Notes under the pieces: generated by a model | The model's input: the letters and a program-made list of their open reading frames with translations, nothing else | Told to the model about the DNA's origin: nothing | The model's database searches: none | In this document: piece by piece, positions 6,504 through 10,102 of the stretch | How positions within the stretch are numbered: position 1 is the stretch's first letter | Layout: every line of letters starts with the position of its first letter | Translations under genes and position numbers: made by a program | Origin: an uncultured Holophagaceae bacterium | Lineage (GTDB): Bacteria > Acidobacteriota > Holophagae > Holophagales > Holophagaceae | DNA: 10,102 bases | Direction: 5' to 3' | Assembly: GCA_903876615.1 (NCBI GenBank) | Contig: CAIRAS010000014.1 | Span: 1-10,102 of the forward strand

Positions 6504-6543
6504 AAAAGCCGCAAAGTCTAGATTATAACTCAAGCGTGCTTTT
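6504..6543 (+). terminator. Weak hairpin after the MITGYNTDV gene, possible terminator
   Basis: AAAAGC (6504-6509) pairs with GCTTTT (6538-6543). The stem continues CGC (6510-6512) with GCG (6534-6536) after one bulged T, giving about nine pairs around a 21-nt loop containing TCTAGA. The T-run belongs to the stem. This is a weak candidate; the same A+T-rich stretch could instead be promoter DNA for the next gene (TATAAC at 6524-6529). Confidence 0.3.
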
Positions 6544-6573
6544 CATCTGCGTCCTACATTATTTGCCTTAGGT

Positions 6574-6577
6574 GAGG
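6574..6577 (+). promoter_or_regulatory. Ribosome binding site of the CarH-like gene
   Basis: GAGG is 9 nt before ATG 6587. The nearby ATG at 6583 is out of frame. The 83-nt gap (6504-6586) is the AT-richest stretch in the window. It is where a promoter and autoregulatory operator would be expected, with TATAAC (6524-6529) or TACATT (6555-6560) as possible -10 boxes. No convincing -35 box or operator repeat is visible. Confidence 0.55.
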
Positions 6578-6586
6578 CGGTAATGC

Positions 6587-7435
6587 ATGGCTAGAGATGA
6601 ATCCAAGCTCTTGAGCATCGGCGATGTGCGCGCCGAAACAGGTCTGACGGCAGATGTCGTCCGGGTGTGGGAGCGCCGCTACGGCTTCCCCGCCCCCGTG
6701 CGGCTGCCTTCCGGCCACCGGCGCTACCACCTCGATGACCTCCGCCTCCTGAAGCTCATGGCCGAGGCCGTGGCCCAGGGGCACCGGCCCGCCCTGGTGG
6801 TGCGCGCTGACGAAGCCTCGCTCAAGCAGATGATCCTCCCCGATGGCAACCAGCGGGTGGAGGAGCTCTTCGAGGCCGTGCTGGTCATGGACACCGACCA
6901 GATACAGGCCCTCCTGCACAAGTATCTGGGTCAGCTGGGCTGGCGGCTGTTTCTGGTGCAGGTGGTGTCGCCGCTCCTCGACCGGGTGGGCATCGCTTGG
7001 GCCGACAACACCATCGGCGCCCACCACGAGCACCTGCTCTCGGAGGTGCTGGAGGACTTCCTGCGCAAGCTGCGCCAGGAGTTCCATATCCTGCCCGGTC
7101 GGGGCAAGGTGCTCCTCTGCACCCTGCCCGGGGAGCGCCACCGGCTCGGTCTCCTCATAGCAGCCCTGGCCTACGCGGCCTATGGTGCCCGCACCGAGCT
7201 GCTGGGCGTGGACCTGCCACTCAACAGCATCGCCCAGGCCGCCAAGATCCTGAAGGTGGACCGGGTGGCCGTGAGCCTCTCGGTCCAGTTCACGGGCGAG
7301 CCGGTGCGGCGGATGCTTGTGGAGCTCAAGGACCGCCTGCCCCCGGAGTGCAAGCTGCTGATTGGCGGCAAGGGCGCCGCCCGCACCCGCCGGGTCGATG
7401 GTGTCGGCCGGATGATCGAGCTGGAGCTGGGCTAA
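6587..7435 (+). CDS. MerR-type regulator with cobalamin-binding domain, CarH/LitR-like photoreceptor
   Basis: This 282-aa protein has the three-part layout of B12-dependent light-sensing repressors. Residues 8-73 are a MerR winged helix ('LSIGDVRAETGLTADVVRVWERRYGFPAPVR' then 'SGHRRYHLDDLRLLKLM'). Residues about 88-165 are a helical cap carrying W138-x9-E148-H149, the Wx9EH signature that packs over adenosylcobalamin in CarH. Residues about 173-265 are a Rossmann B12-binding domain with E183-R-H185-x-x-G188 (lower-axial His), 'VSLSVQF' and 'LLIGGKGA'. W-to-His spacing is 47 here against 46 in Thermus CarH (W131/H177, from memory). In the known family, AdoCbl-bound tetramer represses in the dark, and light breaks the Co-C bond and releases DNA. 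Activity of this copy by that mechanism is inference. No carotenoid, photolyase or cobalamin genes are adjacent, so the target is unknown. The gene stands alone on its strand and ends 3 nt before a convergent gene. Confidence 0.9.
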   Translation: MARDESKLLSIGDVRAETGLTADVVRVWERRYGFPAPVRLPSGHRRYHLDDLRLLKLMAEAVAQGHRPALVVRADEASLKQMILPDGNQRVEELFEAVLVMDTDQIQALLHKYLGQLGWRLFLVQVVSPLLDRVGIAWADNTIGAHHEHLLSEVLEDFLRKLRQEFHILPGRGKVLLCTLPGERHRLGLLIAALAYAAYGARTELLGVDLPLNSIAQAAKILKVDRVAVSLSVQFTGEPVRRMLVELKDRLPPECKLLIGGKGAARTRRVDGVGRMIELELG

Positions 7436-7438
7436 GGC

Positions 7439-8353
7439 TCAGGGCCCTTCGGGGCCACGGTCCTCCGGGCTCCACTGCCGCTTCAGGCGGTGCAGCAGGA
7501 GCCGGAGCTCCAGGAGCAGGGGGCGGGCCGCCAGGAAGCAGAGGAAACCGGCCAGGGGCACGGTGACCTTGAACCCGATGTGCTTGAACCCTAGGGCCCC
7601 CACCACCCCGCCACCCAGGAAGGAAGCGAGGATCAGCAACAGCAGGGTCAGCTTCTGGCGGTTGGCGACGATGCGCTCCCGGCCATGGCGGTGGTGGACG
7701 TTCACGTAGGTGAGCCGACTCAGCTCGATGCCGATGTCCGTGACAGTGCCCGTCAGATGGGTGGTGCGGACGGCCGCGCCGGAGATGATGGAGGTCACGG
7801 CGTTGTGCAGGCCCATGATGAAGCAGAGCAGCATGACGGTCATGGGCAGCGTGAACTGGACCTCTTCCTGGAGGCGGTTCCCCATGAAGCCGAATACCAG
7901 CATCAGCCCGGCCTCCAGCACCAGGGTGATGGCGTAGCGGCTGCGCATCCGGCGCCGCTGGCCGAAGCTGATGAGCGTGGTGCACACGAAGGCCCCACCG
8001 AAGAAGCTCAGCATCATGGCCAAGGCGGCCAGGACCGTCGTCAGGTCGCCCTCCGCCGCCTCGTCCGCCATGGCCGAGACCACTCCCGTCATGTGTGAGG
8101 TGTAGTGCCCCACCGCCAGGAAGCCGCCCGCGTTCACGGCGCCGGCCACGAAGGCCATGGCCCAGGCCAGCTGGCGGTTGAGTGACTCGGAGCGCAGGGC
8201 CCCCTCCCGCACCAGCAGCTTCTCCTGGATGGGCAGGGTGGCCAGGGCCGACTCGATGGCGGACTGCAGCTGCTGGCCGTCCAGACGGTTCCTCAGCAGC
8301 CTCCGGAGATACCGGGCCACGATCAGCTGAATCGCTCTGGGAATGCGGCGCAT
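7439..8353 (-). CDS. YoaK/DUF1275 family membrane protein
   Basis: This is an integral membrane protein of the YoaK (DUF1275) family. The family is widespread and predicted to be multi-pass, with no firmly established substrate. With ATG at 8353 it has 304 aa. Family landmarks are 'AFVAGAVNAGGFLAVGHYTSHMTG' (67-90) and the internal repeat-like 'FIMGLHNAVTSIISGAAVRTTHLTGTVTDIG' (178-208). Hydrophobic segments lie at about 62-82, 104-130, 140-157, 168-190 and two after 225 ('LTLLLLILASFLGGGVVGALGF', 'VPLAGFLCFLAARPL'). Residues 1-61 are a basic, helical, soluble extension that I do not recall in ordinary DUF1275 proteins (about 220-230 aa). The frame also allows GTG at 8404 (17 more residues). 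I prefer 8353 because GGAAGAG sits directly before it and a TAGACT box lies 7 nt upstream. It converges with the CarH-like gene and diverges from the asparaginase gene. Confidence 0.9.
   Translation of the reverse strand: MRRIPRAIQLIVARYLRRLLRNRLDGQQLQSAIESALATLPIQEKLLVREGALRSESLNRQLAWAMAFVAGAVNAGGFLAVGHYTSHMTGVVSAMADEAAEGDLTTVLAALAMMLSFFGGAFVCTTLISFGQRRRMRSRYAITLVLEAGLMLVFGFMGNRLQEEVQFTLPMTVMLLCFIMGLHNAVTSIISGAAVRTTHLTGTVTDIGIELSRLTYVNVHHRHGRERIVANRQKLTLLLLILASFLGGGVVGALGFKHIGFKVTVPLAGFLCFLAARPLLLELRLLLHRLKRQWSPEDRGPEGP
7443..7456 (+). terminator. GGCCC-TTCG-GGGCC hairpin just after the CarH-like gene
   Basis: A perfect 5-bp GC stem closes a C(UUCG)G tetraloop, one of the most stable RNA loops, 7 nt after the TAA at 7433-7435. 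It lies within the last codons of the convergent DUF1275 gene. No U-run follows. It could help end or protect the plus-strand transcript; on the minus strand the loop would be CGAA. It may also be a chance result of Gly/Pro codons. Confidence 0.35.
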
Positions 8354-8360
8354 CTCTTCC

Positions 8361-8366
8361 AGTCTA
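8361..8366 (-). promoter_or_regulatory. Candidate -10 box of the DUF1275 gene
   Basis: TAGACT on the minus strand lies 7 nt before ATG 8353. Transcription would start at or next to the A of the start codon, giving a leaderless or near-leaderless mRNA. The would-be -35 position falls on the central CCTGCAGG. This depends on the preferred start. Confidence 0.4.
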
Positions 8367-8408
8367 GCGGCCAGGGGCGGAAGCCTGCAGGCCCTGGGCC
8401 TCACCCGC

Positions 8409-8414
8409 TAGACT
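8409..8414 (+). promoter_or_regulatory. Candidate -10 box of the asparaginase gene
   Basis: TAGACT lies 7 nt before ATG 8422, and no Shine-Dalgarno precedes the ATG (CCCCT). Both facts fit a leaderless transcript. CTGCAG at 8385-8390 is 18 bp upstream, where a -35 box would be, but is a poor match to TTGACA. Confidence 0.45.
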
Positions 8415-8421
8415 AGCCCCT

Positions 8422-9429
8422 ATGCGAAAGATCATCCTCCTCCACACTGGCGGCACCCTCGGCATGGCGCCCAGCGGCGATCCCGTGGCGCTCGCGCCGG
8501 GTCCTTTCCTCGACCACCTGCTGGAGCAGGTCCCCGAGCTGGGCCAGCTGGCGCAGCTGGCTGTGGAGGTGCCCTTCAACCAGGACTCCGCCTGCCTCGA
8601 GCCCGCCGACATCCTGGAGCTGGCCCGGCGGGTGCGCGGCGCCGGCAGTGACTTCGACGGCTTCGTCATCATCCACGGCACCGACACCATGGCCTTCACG
8701 GCCTCGGTGCTGGGCTTCCTACTGGCCGACCTGGGCAAGCCCGTGGTGCTCACGGGCAGCCAGCGGCCCCTGGCCTTCGTGCGCAGCGACGCCCGCAGCA
8801 ACCTGGTCAACGCCGTGGATCTGGCCTGCCGGGCGATCCCCGAGACCGGCATCTGCTTTGGCACCCACTGGCTGCGGGGCGTGGCCACGGACAAGCTGAG
8901 CGTCAGCCTGTTCGAGGCCTTCCAGAGCCCGAACCTGGCGCCCCTGGCGGAGATCGGCGCCGAGATCCGCCTCCACCCGGACGCGGGCCAGTTCGTGCGC
9001 CGGGTGCCCGCAGGCCTGGGCGCGGCGCTGGAGCTGGGCATCCACACCCTGACCCCCCACCCAGGCATGCCCTGGAGTCCCGCTCCCGCGGGCGCCAGGG
9101 CCGTGCTCATCCAGGCCTTCGGCGCGGGCAACCTGCCCATGGACCGACCCGACCTCAGAACCCTGGTGGAGGACTGTGCCCGGCGCCAGCTCCCCGTGGT
9201 GGTGACCTCCCAGTGCCCGCATGGTGGGGTGGATCTCTCCGCCTACGAGATGGGCCGCAAGATTGAGGCCCTGGGCGCCATCTCCGGCGGCCTGCACACC
9301 CGCTGGACCGCCCTGGCCAAGCTGGGTCTGGTACTGGGTGCGGGCGGCGGGATCGAGGAAGTCCGCACTGCCTTTGCCACCGCTTGGGCTGGAGAGCCCA
9401 TGCCGGACGGGGCCTGGCCGCTGAGCTAG
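8422..9429 (+). CDS. ansA: Type I (cytosolic) L-asparaginase
   Basis: This enzyme hydrolyses L-asparagine to aspartate and ammonia. The protein is 335 aa, close to E. coli AnsA (338 aa), with no signal peptide, so it is the cytoplasmic type. Active-site landmarks are TGGT (9-12, nucleophile Thr9), substrate-binding Asp55-Ser56 in 'NQDSA', and HGTDTM (85-90, Thr87-Asp88). These are followed by 'LGKPVVLTGSQRPL' and 'RSDARSNLVNAVDLA'. The C-terminal domain has 'QAFGAGNLP' and 'VVVTSQCPHGGVDLSAYEMGRKIEALGAISGG', matching AnsA in order. All catalytic residues that I can check are present. ATG 8422 places the first beta-strand (KIILLHTGGT) at the very N-terminus, as in the family. There is no ribosome binding site, consistent with leaderless expression from the TAGACT box. 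The stop TAG (9427-9429) is also the first half of a TAGAAT box for serS, 24 nt before that gene. Confidence 0.95.
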   Translation: MRKIILLHTGGTLGMAPSGDPVALAPGPFLDHLLEQVPELGQLAQLAVEVPFNQDSACLEPADILELARRVRGAGSDFDGFVIIHGTDTMAFTASVLGFLLADLGKPVVLTGSQRPLAFVRSDARSNLVNAVDLACRAIPETGICFGTHWLRGVATDKLSVSLFEAFQSPNLAPLAEIGAEIRLHPDAGQFVRRVPAGLGAALELGIHTLTPHPGMPWSPAPAGARAVLIQAFGAGNLPMDRPDLRTLVEDCARRQLPVVVTSQCPHGGVDLSAYEMGRKIEALGAISGGLHTRWTALAKLGLVLGAGGGIEEVRTAFATAWAGEPMPDGAWPLS

Positions 9430-9432
9430 AAT
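9427..9432 (+). promoter_or_regulatory. Candidate -10 box of serS, overlapping the asparaginase stop
   Basis: TAGAAT (5 of 6 to TATAAT) lies 21 nt before ATG 9454 and contains the TAG stop of the asparaginase gene. No good -35 box is seen 16-18 bp upstream (TGCCGGAC region). If used, transcription would begin near 9439. That would leave GGAGG (9433-9437) outside the mRNA and give a leader of about 15 nt without a Shine-Dalgarno. Confidence 0.4.
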
Positions 9433-9453
9433 GGAGGTTTCCGGGACCTCACG

Positions 9454-10102
9454 ATGCTTGATGCCAACCTCCTCCGCACCGACCTCGACGCCGTGGCGGC
9501 CCGCCTCGCCGAGCGGGGCTACACGCTGGACACGGCGCGCTACCTGGAGCTGGACCAGCGGCGCCGCGCTGCGCTGCGGGAAGCCGAGGCGCTGAAGGCC
9601 GAGCGCAACCGCGTCAGCGAAGAGGTGGGCCGGCTCAAGCGGGCCAAGGAGAACGCGGAGGCCCTCATCGCCCAGCAGCGGGAGGTGGGCGACAAGCTCA
9701 AAGCACTGGAGGCCGCCGAGCGGGAGATCGAGGCCGCCTTCAAGGAGTTCCTCGCGGGCATTCCGAACCCGCCCCACGCCAGCGTGCCTTCGGGCCGGGA
9801 CGAGCACGCCAACGTCGAGATCAAGCGCTGGGGCCAGCTGCCGGAGATTGCCGCACCCAAGGACCACGTGGAGCTGGGCACGGCCCTGGGCAACCTGGAC
9901 CTGGACCGCGCGGCCAAGCTGAGCGGCGCCCGCTTCGCGGTGCTCAAGGGGCTCGGTGCCAAGCTGGAGCGCGCCCTCATCACCTTCATGCTCGACCGGC
10001 AGACGGGTGCGGGCTACACCGAGATCATCCCGCCCTACCTGGTGAATCCCGAGAGCATGTACGGCACGGGCCAGCTGCCGAAGTTCGAGCAGGACCTGTT
10101 CA
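9454..10102 (+). CDS. serS: Seryl-tRNA synthetase, N-terminal part (runs off window)
   Basis: This enzyme charges tRNA-Ser with serine. The first 216 codons are visible. They open with MLDANLLRTDLDAVAARLAERG, as usual for SerS. The long antiparallel coiled-coil arm that grips the long variable arm of tRNA-Ser follows (about residues 28-100, rich in Glu/Lys/Arg/Ala), then 'IPNPPHASVPSGRDEHANVEIKRWG' and the start of the class II catalytic core: 'LSGARFAVLKGLGAKLERALITFMLD', 'GYTEIIPPYLVN', 'MYGTGQLPKFEQDLF'. Motifs 2 and 3 lie beyond the edge. The frame is open and intact. ATG 9454 is chosen because the protein begins exactly where the family does. GGAGG (9433-9437) is 16 nt away, too far to be a normal ribosome binding site, and could be paired in a small hairpin (GAGGT 9434-9438 with ACCTC 9446-9450). 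Confidence 0.97.
   Translation, partial: MLDANLLRTDLDAVAARLAERGYTLDTARYLELDQRRRAALREAEALKAERNRVSEEVGRLKRAKENAEALIAQQREVGDKLKALEAAEREIEAAFKEFLAGIPNPPHASVPSGRDEHANVEIKRWGQLPEIAAPKDHVELGTALGNLDLDRAAKLSGARFAVLKGLGAKLERALITFMLDRQTGAGYTEIIPPYLVNPESMYGTGQLPKFEQDLF

Larger units (their letters stand above)
8361..8414. repeat. Inverted repeat spanning the DUF1275/asparaginase divergent promoter region
   Basis: AGTCTAGCGG (8361-8370) and its exact complement CCGCTAGACT (8405-8414) are symmetric about 8387.5. The 8-bp palindrome CCTGCAGG (8384-8391) has the same centre. The DNA between the arms and the central palindrome is not symmetric. The whole fits between the two preferred start codons (8353 and 8422), which are also nearly equidistant from the centre. 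It may be two mirrored promoters, an operator for a dimeric regulator, or both. Confidence 0.7.

Noticed and set aside
6504..6586. Possible cobalamin riboswitch or CarH operator repeats upstream of the B12-binding regulator
   Set aside because: At 83 nt the gap is too short for a cobalamin riboswitch and shows no B12-box-like conserved core. I could not find direct repeats matching a CarH-type operator.
6554..7141. Minus-strand frame antisense to the CarH-like gene
   Set aside because: The sense strand carries clear MerR and B12-domain motifs. The antisense product is His/Gln/Leu-rich without a domain.
8354..8404. GTG at 8404 as the start of the DUF1275 gene
   Set aside because: The 17 extra residues are Pro/Arg-rich and would place the start inside the symmetric promoter region. 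ATG 8353 has GGAAGAG before it and a TAGACT box at a sensible distance.
8719..9867. 382-codon minus-strand frame over asparaginase and serS
   Set aside because: It spans two well-identified genes on the opposite strand and has no recognisable domain.

Overview
This window comes from the chromosome of a GC-rich bacterium. By eye about two thirds of the bases are G or C, and wobble positions are mostly G/C, which produces many long antisense shadow frames. Three things suggest the Acidobacteriota, most likely the Holophagae (Geothrix/Holophaga-like): the small protein beginning MITGYNTDV, the soluble Ser/Thr kinase, and the receiver protein with an acidic Pro/Glu linker and an 'AWEIMPELA' tail. 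This placement is inference from memory of families; no search was run. I see no transposase, integrase, tRNA, rRNA, CRISPR array or phage gene. This is ordinary core chromosome with some signalling genes.

Layout, left to right. The 3' end of ligA (NAD-dependent DNA ligase, 2-778) is followed by a PknB-like Ser/Thr kinase (851-2119). The kinase converges on a minus-strand pair: a CYTH-domain phosphohydrolase/cyclase-like protein (3127-2591), overlapping by 4 nt a small NTF2-like lipoprotein (2594-2169). The facing stop codons sit at the two edges of a 52-nt, almost fully paired hairpin. Divergent from the CYTH gene is an unrecognised, Trp-rich, membrane-anchored or exported protein (3151-4491). 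Next are a receiver-domain protein with a Glu/Pro repeat linker (4572-5837) and, 24 nt later, the MITGYNTDV protein (5862-6503).

After an AT-richer 83-nt gap comes a MerR-type regulator with a cobalamin-binding C-terminus (6587-7435). It carries the full set of landmarks of the B12-dependent photoreceptor CarH/LitR: Wx9EH and ExHxxG. It converges on a YoaK/DUF1275 membrane protein (minus strand, 8353-7439) with 3 nt between the stops. That gene is divergent from a type I L-asparaginase (8422-9429). The 68-bp region between their starts is symmetric: a 10-bp inverted repeat places identical TAGACT boxes 7 nt from each ATG, centred exactly on CCTGCAGG. The start of serS (seryl-tRNA synthetase, 9454 to the edge) follows, with a TAGAAT box overlapping the asparaginase stop codon.

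Functional links are loose. Housekeeping genes (ligA, ansA, serS) flank a signalling group (kinase, CYTH protein, receiver protein, B12/light regulator). The items most worth follow-up are the CarH-like regulator without any carotenoid or photolyase gene beside it, the mirror-image divergent promoter region, and the large hairpin joining two convergent genes. I found no clearly new multi-gene system.
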